DNA of 64,000 bases from Pontibacter kalidii (GTDB lineage Bacteria; Bacteroidota; Bacteroidia; Cytophagales; Hymenobacteraceae). Below the pieces are notes generated by a model, which saw nothing but the letters and a program-made list of their open reading frames with translations, did not search any database and had not been told where the DNA came from. The stretch's first letter is position 1; the number at the start of each line of letters is the position of its first letter. The translations under genes and the position numbers were made by a program. The stretch lies in contig NZ_CP111079.1 of assembly GCF_026278245.1 (NCBI RefSeq), forward strand, positions 2,792,501 to 2,856,500, written 5' to 3'. Below are positions 16,338-25,512 of this stretch, piece after piece.

Positions 16338-17291
16338 ATGAAAACTATCAAACAACGGCAGGCAAAAGCATACACCTCCATATACATTAAGAAAGCTGCC
16401 TTTATACTTGCGCTAGGCCTGTGCACTACCCCCTGGGTTACTAGTCCAGCAGCCTTGGTGGCAGGGTTTCTGTTCACTCATTTTCTGGGGCATCCTTTTT
16501 TACACCTGAACCATAAAGCCACTAACTGGCTGCTGAAGGCCTCGGTGGTGGGGCTGGGCTTCAGCATGAATCTGCAAAACGCTGTTGTGGCGGGCCAAGA
16601 CGGGCTGCTGCTGACACTGGGAACTATAGCAGTCGTACTCACGGCCGGATTTTTACTAGGGCGCCTGCTGCACATCAATGCCAGAACAGCACACTTACTG
16701 GCATCCGGTACAGCCATTTGCGGGGGCAGTGCCATTGCTGCCGTGGCCCCGGTAATTGATGCCTGCGAAAAAGAAATTTCCGTATCGCTTGGCACTGTGT
16801 TCCTGCTCAACTCGGTGGCACTGCTGGTATTTCCGCCTCTTGGGCATTTCCTAGGGCTTACGCAGCATCAGTTTGGGCTTTGGGCTGCCGTAGCCATACA
16901 TGATACCAGTTCAGTAGTAGGAGCCGCTGCCGCCTATGGCCAGCAGGCCCTGGAGGTGGCAACTGTCGTGAAGCTGGCCCGGGCCCTTTGGATTATCCCT
17001 GTATCGCTCCTCTCTGCCATATTATTCTGCGGCAAAAACAAGAAAATCAGCATCCCCTGGTTTATAGGCTTATTTGTACTGGCCATGCTGGCTAACAGCT
17101 ACTTACCCTATGTAGCCTCGTTCAACCAGCCTGTTACTACTATGGCCCGTGCAGCGCTGGTAGCCACGCTCTTCCTGATTGGTTCCGGCCTGTCCGTCGA
17201 AAAAATCCGTGCAGTAGGCTGGCGGCCCCTCGTTCTCGGGCTCGGGCTATGGGTACTGGTTTCAGTAGTATCCTTGCTGGTGATTATGTAA
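16338..17291 (+). CDS. YeiH/UPF0324 family putative sulfate exporter
   Basis: A 317-residue integral membrane protein with about nine to ten helices, of the UPF0324/YeiH family often annotated as a putative sulfate exporter. Characteristic stretches are LLKASVVGLGFSMNLQ, LASGTAICGGSAIAAVAPVI (the conserved GTAICGGSAI signature) and AVAIHDTSSVVGAAAAYG. Transport of sulfate or other sulfur oxyanions is from family naming only and weakly proven. It follows the LysR gene and ends at a strong terminator. Confidence 0.88.
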   Translation: MKTIKQRQAKAYTSIYIKKAAFILALGLCTTPWVTSPAALVAGFLFTHFLGHPFLHLNHKATNWLLKASVVGLGFSMNLQNAVVAGQDGLLLTLGTIAVVLTAGFLLGRLLHINARTAHLLASGTAICGGSAIAAVAPVIDACEKEISVSLGTVFLLNSVALLVFPPLGHFLGLTQHQFGLWAAVAIHDTSSVVGAAAAYGQQALEVATVVKLARALWIIPVSLLSAILFCGKNKKISIPWFIGLFVLAMLANSYLPYVASFNQPVTTMARAALVATLFLIGSGLSVEKIRAVGWRPLVLGLGLWVLVSVVSLLVIM

Positions 17292-17322
17292 GGAACAGAC
17301 AGCCGCCTCACCGACAGTAGCT

Positions 17323-17363
17323 AAAACAGAAAAGCGCTCTAAACAGGGTGCTTTTCTGTTTTA
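17323..17363 (+). terminator. Terminator of yeiH
   Basis: AAAACAGAAAAGC and GCTTTTCTGTTTT form a 13-bp stem with a 14-base loop. Confidence 0.85.
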
Positions 17364-17451
17364 AAGATACCAGCCCCGCCCGTTCCATAACTATGATGGA
17401 TGGGCAGGCGTACCATCAGCAAAAGCAACGTATAAATTTAAGCGATACAAA

Positions 17452-18510
17452 ATGACAACGGATGAAAACAAACACAGCGGCGCCCGCAAGGGGGTAGCTG
17501 TTATTACCGGAGCCTCTGCTGGTCTGGGGCGTGCCTGCGCCCGCGAGTTTGCCAGGCAGGGGTATGATGTGGGGCTGCTGGCCCGTGGTGTGGAAGGACT
17601 GGAAGGTGCCAAGCGCGAGGTGGAGCAAATGGGCCGCAGGGCCGTGTATGTGCCCGTAGATGTGGCTGATGCCCAGGCTGTGGAGGATGCCGCTACAAGG
17701 ATTGAACAGGAACTGGGAGAGATAGAGGTGTGGGTGAACAACGCCATGAACAGCGTTTTCAGCCCGGTAAAGGAAATGGAGCCGGATGACTATAAGCGCG
17801 TCACCGATGTGACCTACCTGGGCCAGGTATACGGCACCCTGTCGGCCCTGAAGCGGATGCAGCCCCGCGACCGCGGCTCGATCGTGCTGGTGGGGTCGGC
17901 GCTCGCGTACCGGGGCATCCCGCTGCAATCGGCCTACTGCGGGGCCAAGCACGCCATCCAGGGCTTCTACGACTCGCTGCGCACCGAACTCATACACGAC
18001 AAGAGCAACGTGAAAATCACCATGGTGCAACTGCCCGCCATGAACACAACCCAGTTTATGTTCGTGAAGTCGCGGTTACCGAACAAGCCCCGACCGATGG
18101 GTACTATTTTCCAGCCGGAAGTGGCAGCCGAGGTAATCGTGTATGCCGCTGAGCACGAGCGCCGCGAGTACCGCGTGGGCTATCCTACCCTGAAAGCGAT
18201 CATCGGCAACAAAATTGCGCCATGGTATGCAGACCTGGTACTGGCCCGGGACGGCTTTAAGGGACAGCAGACGGACGAGCCCGAGGATCCGAACCGCCAG
18301 AACAACCTGTATGCGCCGCTACCCGGCGACCACGGCGCCCACGGCACCTTCGACGACAAGGCCACTTACACCAGTCCGCAGGTATGGCTGAGCCTGCACC
18401 GCCAGGAAGTGCTGACAGGGGCTCTGGCTATCGGGGCTCTGGCACTGGGCGGTATACTTTCCAGGAAATGGTCAAGGGATGAGGAGGACGTGCTGAATTA
18501 TGAGATATAA
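17452..18510 (+). CDS. SDR-family oxidoreductase with C-terminal hydrophobic segment
   Basis: A 352-residue short-chain dehydrogenase. The NAD(P) motif is T19-G-A-S-A-G-L-G26, the NNA motif is at 96-98, and the catalytic residues S149, Y162 and K166 are intact. Unlike classical 250-residue SDRs it has about 100 extra C-terminal residues. They end in a hydrophobic stretch (VLTGALAIGALALGGIL) and a basic-then-acidic tail, which suggests membrane anchoring. The substrate cannot be inferred. A terminator shared with the convergent cupin gene follows. Confidence 0.88.
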   Translation: MTTDENKHSGARKGVAVITGASAGLGRACAREFARQGYDVGLLARGVEGLEGAKREVEQMGRRAVYVPVDVADAQAVEDAATRIEQELGEIEVWVNNAMNSVFSPVKEMEPDDYKRVTDVTYLGQVYGTLSALKRMQPRDRGSIVLVGSALAYRGIPLQSAYCGAKHAIQGFYDSLRTELIHDKSNVKITMVQLPAMNTTQFMFVKSRLPNKPRPMGTIFQPEVAAEVIVYAAEHERREYRVGYPTLKAIIGNKIAPWYADLVLARDGFKGQQTDEPEDPNRQNNLYAPLPGDHGAHGTFDDKATYTSPQVWLSLHRQEVLTGALAIGALALGGILSRKWSRDEEDVLNYEI

Positions 18511-18527
18511 GTATACTTTCAGAAACA

Positions 18528-18566
18528 AAAAAGGCCGCTACCTTACCAGTAGCGGCCTCTCCTTTT
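18528..18566. terminator. Bidirectional terminator between SDR and cupin genes
   Basis: AGGCCGCTAC and GTAGCGGCCT form the stem, with an A-run before and a T-rich run after, so it can stop both converging genes. Confidence 0.85.
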
Positions 18567-18582
18567 CTTCTGAAGGAATAAC

Positions 18583-19089
18583 TTAGCGACCGAAGTCGTC
18601 CTGCACCCGTACAATATCCTCTTCGTCGGATGGATGAGCGACATCGGTGTGCTGCCAGATTTCGGCCAGTACGCCCCAGTCGCTCAAACCCACCAGGCGG
18701 TGGCGCTCCCCTTGCTGCAGCTTTATCTGGTCGCCGGGCTGAAGCACTTTCTGCTCGCCTTCCTCATCGGTGTTGCTGGTAACCACGGCTACCGTGCCTT
18801 TTACGGCACGCCATATCTCGGCTCTGCGGTGATGGTACTGCCACGACAGCCTTTTCTCCGGAGCCACCACCAGGATCTTTGGGCTCAGCTTGCCGGAGAT
18901 CTTCAGCTCATCTACCGAAATACCGTTAAAGTAGGTATCGGCAAACCGCTGTGCCTGCGCCTCATCTATCACAAAAAAGCCACCCCAGGGGCGCGACCGG
19001 TCCTGTTTGTCTATGCTAAAGCCCTTGGCCTGAAGCTCCTGCTCCAGTTCCCCGAATAGCTTTTCCTTCATGTCTGTTACTGACGCCAT
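18583..19089 (-). CDS. Cupin-domain protein, mannose-6-phosphate isomerase-like
   Basis: A 168-residue single-domain cupin resembling the C-terminal domain of type II mannose-6-phosphate isomerase/ManC; Bacteroidota copies are often annotated 'phosphoheptose isomerase'. The PWGGFFV entry motif, the metal-ligand strands YHHRRAEIWR and the second motif GDQIKLQQGERHRLVG are present. No guanylyltransferase domain is fused, so an isomerase activity is only presumed. An in-frame ATG six codons downstream (MKEKLFG) is a possible alternative start. Confidence 0.75.
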   Translation of the reverse strand: MASVTDMKEKLFGELEQELQAKGFSIDKQDRSRPWGGFFVIDEAQAQRFADTYFNGISVDELKISGKLSPKILVVAPEKRLSWQYHHRRAEIWRAVKGTVAVVTSNTDEEGEQKVLQPGDQIKLQQGERHRLVGLSDWGVLAEIWQHTDVAHPSDEEDIVRVQDDFGR

Positions 19090-19343
19090 ATCTACTCTGT
19101 CGTTTCTGATTTAGTGTTCGAATTATTTCAAGAATTGAAGATAGCAATACGGAATAAACCTGAGAAGTTTTCAGTAAAAAGATTGTGTTAACTGGCGCGC
19201 CTGAAGTATAAAGGCAGTGTTTATAATGACTCCATACGTTCCACTTGCCCGGATGCACGCATAAACACCGCCTCTCTGTAGCACTTAATATAGATTATGT
19301 TTACTATATTTATATAACTCAATCCTTCTAAAACGATAAAGCT

Positions 19344-19991
19344 ATGGAACGCAAGCTACAGATTACGGGCAGGGGCAAACTGGCTGTTGCACCCGACATG
19401 GTCATACTTTCCTTTGATGCCTCGGCGCACGAGTGGGAGTACGAGAAAACAGTAAATGCGCTGAACAGGAAGGTGGAGGAGCTCCGCACGATTGTTGAGG
19501 CGGTGGGCGTGGAGCGAAAGAACCTGAAGACAAAGGACTTCAGCATCCGGAAAGAAACCGCCCGCAACAAGCAAACCGATACCTATGAGTTCAACGGCTT
19601 CAGGGCCTCGCACCACCTGGAACTGGAGCTGCCCCTGGACAAAAGCCTCATCAACCAGCTGCTGGTCCAGGTGGCCAAAAGCATGGAAAACCTCGACTTT
19701 AGCATCGCCTTCGGGGTTAAAGACGCATCTGAGCAACAGCAGCAGCTTATTCTGCTGGCCATCGCCAAGGCGAAGGAAAATGCCGCCCTCATTGCCGGGG
19801 CCACCGGGGTGGAGCTGCTGGAGATCCTCGACATCGACTACTCCTACCGCGAACTCACCATCCGCTCGCAGCACCACGACTACGCCCTATACGCAGCCGA
19901 TGTGAAGTCTACCTACGAAGCCACTCCGGACTTTGAACCCGATAACATTGATGTGACGGAAACGGTGACGATTACGTGGCGGATTGGGTAG
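19344..19991 (+). CDS. SIMPL-domain (DUF541) protein
   Basis: A 215-residue protein covering one SIMPL/DUF541 domain. The family start ITGRGKLAVAPDMVILSFDA and the internal YEFNGFRASHHLELELP are visible. Other SIMPL proteins are periplasmic and oligomeric (Brucella BP26), but this one lacks a signal peptide, so a cytoplasmic location is likely. It is monocistronic; a weak hairpin terminator follows near 20152. Confidence 0.82.
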   Translation: MERKLQITGRGKLAVAPDMVILSFDASAHEWEYEKTVNALNRKVEELRTIVEAVGVERKNLKTKDFSIRKETARNKQTDTYEFNGFRASHHLELELPLDKSLINQLLVQVAKSMENLDFSIAFGVKDASEQQQQLILLAIAKAKENAALIAGATGVELLEILDIDYSYRELTIRSQHHDYALYAADVKSTYEATPDFEPDNIDVTETVTITWRIG

Positions 19992-20151
19992 GGAAAGGGT
20001 GGAGTGCCGGTTAAAAGGAGGATAGAGTGAGATAACCGTACATTAAACCCATTTAACTGATCCTCAATGGTATTTTAAAAATAATATATTCCTAAAGATT
20101 TATTGCTTATAAATACACCTATAACACTTTAAATAAACTATACCATGGAGT

Positions 20152-20178
20152 AGCCATCTAGTAATCAGATGGCTTTTG
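20152..20178 (+). terminator. Weak terminator downstream of the SIMPL gene
   Basis: AGCCATCT and AGATGGCT form an 8-bp hairpin followed by TTTTGGG. It lies 160 bases after the stop. Confidence 0.45.
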
Positions 20179-20195
20179 GGCATTAAGTGACAGGC

Positions 20196-21287
20196 CTAAT
20201 CCGCCTTTATTTTATACTTCTTAAGTATAGATACGATCTGTGGCTTTAGCTGCAGCAGCATGCGGTCGAAGCCCAGGTCATTCGGGTGCGAGCCATCCAC
20301 CGTGCCTTCATGGTCATCGCCCAGTTGCTTCTTGTATGAGAGCAAGTATAAATCCTTCACACCGCTGCGCAGTAGTTTGTTTACCTCCTCCTCTATCTGC
20401 TTGTTTTGCGCCTTCACTCTGTTCCCTATCACCTGGTCGAAAGCCCCGTTTTCACGGACAGTGCTTGGAATAACCAGGATGGGCGCCTTCGGATGATGCT
20501 GCCGGATGGTGTTCACCAGGTAGGCGGTGCGCTCGCGGATCTCCTCAGGGGAGGAATTAGGCACGCAGTCCAGCACGAAGGCATCTGCCTCGACCGTGGT
20601 GATCATGTCGGCCACTGCCTTCTCCATCTTGGCGCTGCCACTCAGGCCCAGGTTCAGAAAGTTCAGGCCCGTGTCCCGGCTCAGGCGGGCGGGATAGGCC
20701 ATTCCTGGTCTGCTGGCCGAGGCACCTTGCAGGATACTGGAGCCATACATGAGGATGCGCTTCTCGAAAGGGTCAGGCAAGGGCTGTATCGAGGCTCCCT
20801 CCGCTACCCCGATCTCCAGGTTGGTTGCCTCGTCATACAAAGGCAGGTAAAGCAGGCACTCTTTCTCCCCCTCCGCCATGTTACGCACCAGGGTATACTC
20901 CGTACAGTCGCCGTCGGGCCTTCCTACACCGGCAAATTGCCACCGGCCATCCTTTTTGATGTAGAGGTCAAGCCCCTCATAAGCAATGGCCGTCATGTTG
21001 GATAAGGCAGTACGCGGACCGGTACACCACTTCGCCGAGATAGACGTGCTGTTGGTCTTAAAGGCAATAGCCAGGCCTGCTGAATTGGTCAATAGCCGGT
21101 TTACCGCCTTGGGCATCCCCGGGTACGCCGCCGTGTCCACCCTGTGGTAAACCTGTGGGGTGGGCATTATTTTCCCGACCAGTGTCAACTCAGTGGCAGA
21201 AGTATAAACAGTGGACTGTGCATTGGATAAGGCAGCAGTAGCGGCGAAAAGTACAGCCAGTGCCCATTTCACAAGATAAAATTTCAT
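20196..21287 (-). CDS. Exported SGNH/GDSL-family hydrolase (PUL member)
   Basis: A 363-residue exported esterase. The signal peptide (1-23) ends ALSNAQ. Residues 30-170 form a beta-sandwich like the N-terminal domain of PUL-linked SGNH hydrolases. The SGNH domain follows: nucleophile S184 in YGSSILQG, Gly in LGLSGSA, Asn in CVPNSS, and D331-x-x-H334 in DGSHPND. Family members remove acetyl or other acyl groups from glycans. It is the last gene of the minus-strand SusC/SusD locus, so deacylation of the imported glycan is the likely role. Confidence 0.85.
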   Translation of the reverse strand: MKFYLVKWALAVLFAATAALSNAQSTVYTSATELTLVGKIMPTPQVYHRVDTAAYPGMPKAVNRLLTNSAGLAIAFKTNSTSISAKWCTGPRTALSNMTAIAYEGLDLYIKKDGRWQFAGVGRPDGDCTEYTLVRNMAEGEKECLLYLPLYDEATNLEIGVAEGASIQPLPDPFEKRILMYGSSILQGASASRPGMAYPARLSRDTGLNFLNLGLSGSAKMEKAVADMITTVEADAFVLDCVPNSSPEEIRERTAYLVNTIRQHHPKAPILVIPSTVRENGAFDQVIGNRVKAQNKQIEEEVNKLLRSGVKDLYLLSYKKQLGDDHEGTVDGSHPNDLGFDRMLLQLKPQIVSILKKYKIKAD

Positions 21288-21372
21288 ACTTCGGGAGTAA
21301 AAACTTTAAAATCGATTTCGCATTGGATTTTCTGATCAGGGAGCAGCCTGGTGAAGTAAAACATAAAAGGAA

Positions 21373-21401
21373 GCAGGTATGAAGTATAACCCCATACCTG
21401 C
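21373..21401 (-). terminator. Hairpin with the octamer in its loop, after the NAGPA gene
   Basis: GCAGGTATG and CATACCTGC pair around a loop holding AAGTATAA (21382-21389). On the minus strand it is followed by CTTCCTTTTATG, a weak U-tract. Confidence 0.65.
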
Positions 21402-21429
21402 CTCGCATACCTTTTGGATTTCTTAGCGG

Positions 21430-22311
21430 TTAGTTCTGCACAAAGGCTACGGCTGTCGCTACGCCGCGCTCTCCTGCATGATCAAACTTCTTGTTGTCGC
21501 AAGGGTAGTTCACCACGCCCCTGTTTCTGATCCAGGCCGTAGAGGAACCCCCTCCATCTAGGTTCATGGCCTCCACGCAGCCTAGCGCGTGCATCACCGT
21601 CGCCAGTTCCTCGGTCGTCATGCCATGCGCCTCGGTGAACCTGCCATCCACCACCACGGCAATAAGATGATTGTCGGCCGTAATGCCCACAGCCGTTCTG
21701 GGGTGGCGGTTGGTGTTGAAAACTTCCTGCACCTGATCTACCGGCTTATTTTCTAAAACGAGCAATGGGCCGGATGCCAGCAGGGTGTGGGCCTGGGTTA
21801 GAGCGCTCCAGCCTGCTGCGGGCTTCTTCACAACGGAGATGCTTCCGTCCGCTCCAATGGCAAAGCCAGCGTTCTCCCGGTAGGGGGTAAAGCCGCTCCG
21901 GGTGGTGTTTATGATCTCCCCGTTTTTCTTGAAGAAGACCGTGGAACCACCTTTCGAAGTGTCAAAAAAAGACCCGTTGATAGCCACTGTGGCACCTACA
22001 CTGGCAGCTGCTTCGCTTGTTTTGATAAAGCCCGAGGTCACATGCGGCACCTCCACGTTCATACCCGCATCGTTCAGGTCAATATCCAGAATGGTGATGC
22101 TTTGATTGGAGCTAAAAAGGTCTTTAAAGTGCTTGTACTTCCATACAATGGCCTCCGACACTTTCTTGGTTTCCCAATCCGCACTGGCCACCTGTTCGGC
22201 AGCTGTTTTAGGCGCCTCTACAACCGGAGGTGCGGATGGGGTAACATCATCATTGGAGCACCCAACCAAAACCATGGCCGGGATTAAGAATAGGGCTAAA
22301 AGCTTTTTCAT
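21430..22311 (-). CDS. Phosphodiester glycosidase family lipoprotein (NAGPA/DUF2233)
   Basis: A 293-residue lipoprotein (lipobox LVGCSN, C18). The body is an NAGPA-type domain: the conserved VAINGSFFDTSKGG, the HPRTAVGI stretch, and the signature EAMNLDGGGSSTAW. The mammalian relative, the mannose-6-phosphate uncovering enzyme, removes GlcNAc from a phosphodiester, and bacterial members are predicted to cut sugar-phosphodiester bonds. Its place in a SusC/SusD locus points to a phosphodiester-containing glycan as substrate. I chose ATG 22311 because it places the lipobox correctly; an ATG 11 codons upstream is less fitting. Confidence 0.85.
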   Translation of the reverse strand: MKKLLALFLIPAMVLVGCSNDDVTPSAPPVVEAPKTAAEQVASADWETKKVSEAIVWKYKHFKDLFSSNQSITILDIDLNDAGMNVEVPHVTSGFIKTSEAAASVGATVAINGSFFDTSKGGSTVFFKKNGEIINTTRSGFTPYRENAGFAIGADGSISVVKKPAAGWSALTQAHTLLASGPLLVLENKPVDQVQEVFNTNRHPRTAVGITADNHLIAVVVDGRFTEAHGMTTEELATVMHALGCVEAMNLDGGGSSTAWIRNRGVVNYPCDNKKFDHAGERGVATAVAFVQN

Positions 22312-22362
22312 GCTACTTATGTTTACTTCGATGCTGACTGGCAAGTGCTTCAGTATGGTATC

Positions 22363-23616
22363 TTATTGCTTTCCAAGTATGGCTTCTGGCCAGGCCAACT
22401 CTATTTTCTTCGGATAGCCCGGCTCGAGCTTGGGCGCCTTGTCCCCTGAAATGATTACATATTCTTTCCCCCTGAACAGGTAAATTTTGTTCTCTTTGCT
22501 GTTGTAGTCGGCGGCGTCCAGATCGCCGCTCCCCCAGGCAAAAGGCCAGTCAGGCACAAAAGTGTTGATTTTCTTGGGGAAGCCGGCGGCAATGCTGTGG
22601 TTCCTGGCAGACAGCTGCAGGTACTCCTCTCCTTTAAAAAGAAAAATCTCCCGGCTCTTCGGGTGAAAGAAGGCAGCATCCAGGAAGCCACTCTGCCAAT
22701 TCGCCGGCAGGTTCTTCACCAGGTCCGACAACGGCTTCGGGTAGCCGGCATCCAGTGCTTTGGCCTCAGGCGAGAATCGGGCATATTCCCCTCCCCTGAA
22801 TATGTATACTTTGTTGTCGATGCTGTTATGATAAGCGGCATCCACCGCGCCGGCCCAGTTAGCAGGTATAGCCGGCAGGGCTTGGGCAACCCGCTGGACT
22901 TTTCCCTCGCCCGGCTCTGCTGCACCTTGCACAGACACTACCTCGCCCATCAAGCGATAAGAGGTGATAGGTCCCTTCTTTTTGTTCTCCACAGAAAAGC
23001 TGGCGCCAACCAGGGGCCAAAGGGCTTTGGCACCAAAGGCATCACTGCCCACGGTAGGATCGAAGATATTGGTATAGTTTACCTTGTCGGTATTTTTAGG
23101 AAGAATGCCCCCTTCAATATGGTATACCGCTGTAACGCTGTCGTTTTCGGTAAAGCGAGCGGCCACCGGAATGGCGTGCCAGTGGTTTGAAACCACATAC
23201 AGCTTATCCCCCGGGCTGATGACGCTGGAGCCGTCCGCCTTTCTGAGCATCCTGCTGTAAACGTAGTTCTGCACCGTGTTCTTAGATTTCTCTTCTTTAA
23301 AGATGATCTCCGCAGGAACTCCTTTTTCAACCAGCAAGCTTGTCATTTCTGTTGCCTCGCAGATGGCTGACTGGTGCGCGGCACAACCGCCTGAAACAAT
23401 GATATAATCGAACGGGACAGCGGACTTGTAGAGCCTGTAGCCAATGTCAACTCTTTCCACCAGCGTCTTCTTATCGGCGGAACCTAGAATAAGCATGCCG
23501 TTCTTTCTGCCCGCCGCACCCTGCTGCCCAAATGCCTGAAAAACGAACAAGCTTAAAAACAAAACTAAGACTAGCCTGGCGGTTTGAAAATTTCGGTAAA
23601 ATTTACTTTTCATCAT
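22363..23616 (-). CDS. DUF218 (ElyC/SanA/YdcF) domain fused to three hemopexin repeats
   Basis: A 417-residue exported protein. After a signal peptide (1-31), residues 38-225 match the DUF218/YdcF/SanA fold, including VSGGC (74-78), the EEKSKNT stretch (108-114) and SNHWHAIP (143-150), conserved in the family's active-site region. Residues 255-307, 308-361 and 362-412 are three hemopexin-like repeats, each with DAA, then YIFRGGEY, FLFKGEEY or YLFRGKEY, then a GYPK/GFPK turn. Hemopexin repeats form propeller blades that bind proteins or sugars; four make a full propeller, so three is unusual. I know no described DUF218-hemopexin fusion. The context suggests glycan binding plus an unknown envelope hydrolase activity. 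Confidence 0.8.
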   Translation of the reverse strand: MMKSKFYRNFQTARLVLVLFLSLFVFQAFGQQGAAGRKNGMLILGSADKKTLVERVDIGYRLYKSAVPFDYIIVSGGCAAHQSAICEATEMTSLLVEKGVPAEIIFKEEKSKNTVQNYVYSRMLRKADGSSVISPGDKLYVVSNHWHAIPVAARFTENDSVTAVYHIEGGILPKNTDKVNYTNIFDPTVGSDAFGAKALWPLVGASFSVENKKKGPITSYRLMGEVVSVQGAAEPGEGKVQRVAQALPAIPANWAGAVDAAYHNSIDNKVYIFRGGEYARFSPEAKALDAGYPKPLSDLVKNLPANWQSGFLDAAFFHPKSREIFLFKGEEYLQLSARNHSIAAGFPKKINTFVPDWPFAWGSGDLDAADYNSKENKIYLFRGKEYVIISGDKAPKLEPGYPKKIELAWPEAILGKQ

Positions 23617-23715
23617 AAGCTGTTGGTATCACCAAAGGGGGCGCAGCTACCGCGCCGTACTTCCGGTCATGCTTTTATACTTCAGTAGACACTCCTCCAT
23701 TTTGAGGGTAAGTAT

Positions 23716-23758
23716 AAACAGATACGGAGAGCTATACTGCAGCTCTCCGTATCTGTTT
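23716..23758 (-). terminator. Internal hairpin terminator within the PUL
   Basis: AAACAGATACGGAGAGCT and AGCTCTCCGTATCTGTTT form an 18-bp stem with TATACT in the loop, 8 bases past the stop of the beta-helix lipoprotein gene. It may lower expression of the three distal genes. Confidence 0.8.
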
Positions 23759-23765
23759 CAAAAGT

Positions 23766-25451
23766 TTACTGGCCAGCCACCAGGGCTCCCATGGTGCGCA
23801 ATCCGGAGCGGCTGTTTTTCAGCAGGTCAGCCGAGATCAGGCTGGCCTCTACTGCAGGTTTAAGGCTGTTGCCAACCCTTACCAGGTCCTCCGTTGTCAT
23901 CCCATGCTCTAGCGCAGGATTGTTTTCTCCAACAGGAAGGTATTCTGTATTTAACATCGTGCCCGCATTAAAGCTGGCGCCTTCTATTGCTTCCCCTCCT
24001 GCATTATAGGCTACGCTTCCTAACACCGACGACTGAATAACGGGTGCCGGAGCATCGGTTTCATACACATCCACATCAGGTCCGTCGTTTGCCTGCACGT
24101 TGCCTGAGATAATGGAGTTGTAGATGCTCACCTTGTTGACTCCGGCTCTTCGGTAAACCCCACCGCCCGGGCCTGCGATGGTATTTCCGGTGATAGTGGT
24201 ATTGACAATGCTCGCTTCGTTGTTATCATACATCATCACGCCGCCACCGCCGTTTTTGGAGGTACTACTGTTATTGATGATGAGGCAGTTCACTAACAGT
24301 CCTTTTGAATTGGCCCTGATGTAAAAGGCGGCACCATAAGACCGGCCCTGGTTATCTGCGATCACCGAGTTATACATGTTAACCGTAGCATCCGGGTAAC
24401 CGTGCACACCGGCTGCTGTCCCTCCCGAGTTGCCACTTACCTCAGAATCATAGATATGGGCCTCGGACTCGCTGATCCATACCCCCCCGGCATTTCCAGA
24501 GGAGGCGTTGTTGTTTATCTTACTGTTGCGGATGGTCACCACCGAGCCGTCGAAGGCGTAAAGACCCGCCACGTTCTTATCCGATTTGTTTTCCACAATC
24601 TCGGTGTTGAGTATGTCCACCACGGCGTTGCCAATGGTTACGCCGCCGCCATAGTCTCTCCGGAAGTTCGTCCCGTTGATGGTAGCAGAAGAGGTTGCCG
24701 TACCGGCCTTGCCATCAGTGATGCGCAGGCCTTCGAGTACCACTTTCTGGCCTTCTGTCTTAGGTGCCGATACGGTCACCACGTGGTAGGCCACTCCTCC
24801 ACCGGAAAGGATGGTGGCATGCTGTTGATGATTTGCCTCACTGCCTTCGGCAGCATCGGCCGGGTAGCCTCCTTTCAGCCGCACATACTTGCCTATTTCA
24901 AAAGTTACGTCCCCGGCATCTGTGGCATCGCCACCCGTAACGGTTACAGTAGGCGTGTAGATGCCCTCGGCAATGTGAATCGTATTCCCGCTAACCGCTA
25001 TGGCCAGAGCGTTCTCCAGGCTGGTGGCCTCCTCCCAGGAGTATCCCTCTCCGGATGCACCCACCTTCACGTAAATGTCGTCCCTGTTTCCGGCTTCCTG
25101 CACCACCTGAATTTCTTGCTGCGTCACCCCGTTTGCAGAGACTGTGATTTTGGCAGTTCTTTCGTCGTCGTCGTTTTCCAGCACGGTGAATGCAAGACTA
25201 ATCTTTCCTTTTTCCCCGCTTGTTTCGTCAAAAACGATCCAGTCTGCGTCCGAGGCGACCTGCCAGGGCTGGTTGGTTAAAAACACGATGGTGTGTTTGC
25301 TGCTGGTGTTAGCCACAGAGAACGTTTCGTTCTCCAGAAACAGCTTCGGCTCAACCGCATCCTCATCCTCTTTACAGCCGGATAGGTTCAGAAGTAGAAG
25401 GGCTCCCAGCAGGAACCGTGTGATATAATTGAAGTATAACATTTTGTCCAT
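23766..25451 (-). CDS. BACON-domain, right-handed beta-helix surface lipoprotein
   Basis: A 561-residue lipoprotein (lipobox LLNLSGCK). Residues about 35-120 form a BACON domain (NQPWQVASDADWIVF), a beta-sandwich linked to glycan or mucin binding in Bacteroidota. Residues 125-470 form a right-handed parallel beta-helix of the kind in surface-exposed Pmp-like proteins, with rungs such as VVDILNTEIVENKSDKNVAG and AHIYDSEVSGNSGG. Beta-helices of this kind can be polysaccharide lyases or binding proteins; I see no catalytic signature, so binding is more likely. It probably takes the place of the SusE/SGBP-type surface glycan-binding protein. Confidence 0.8.
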   Translation of the reverse strand: MDKMLYFNYITRFLLGALLLLNLSGCKEDEDAVEPKLFLENETFSVANTSSKHTIVFLTNQPWQVASDADWIVFDETSGEKGKISLAFTVLENDDDERTAKITVSANGVTQQEIQVVQEAGNRDDIYVKVGASGEGYSWEEATSLENALAIAVSGNTIHIAEGIYTPTVTVTGGDATDAGDVTFEIGKYVRLKGGYPADAAEGSEANHQQHATILSGGGVAYHVVTVSAPKTEGQKVVLEGLRITDGKAGTATSSATINGTNFRRDYGGGVTIGNAVVDILNTEIVENKSDKNVAGLYAFDGSVVTIRNSKINNNASSGNAGGVWISESEAHIYDSEVSGNSGGTAAGVHGYPDATVNMYNSVIADNQGRSYGAAFYIRANSKGLLVNCLIINNSSTSKNGGGGVMMYDNNEASIVNTTITGNTIAGPGGGVYRRAGVNKVSIYNSIISGNVQANDGPDVDVYETDAPAPVIQSSVLGSVAYNAGGEAIEGASFNAGTMLNTEYLPVGENNPALEHGMTTEDLVRVGNSLKPAVEASLISADLLKNSRSGLRTMGALVAGQ

Positions 25452-25512
25452 GACTTGATTCTGTTTTAGTGATCAGAGGCATCCGCCACAACAGGCATTT
25501 ATACTTGCCTGC

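Noticed and set aside
23766..25451. Beta-helix lipoprotein as a polysaccharide lyase
   Set aside because: The fold is compatible, but I see no catalytic Lys/Arg/His and Ca-binding signature of PL1, PL6 or PL9, so only a binding role is proposed.
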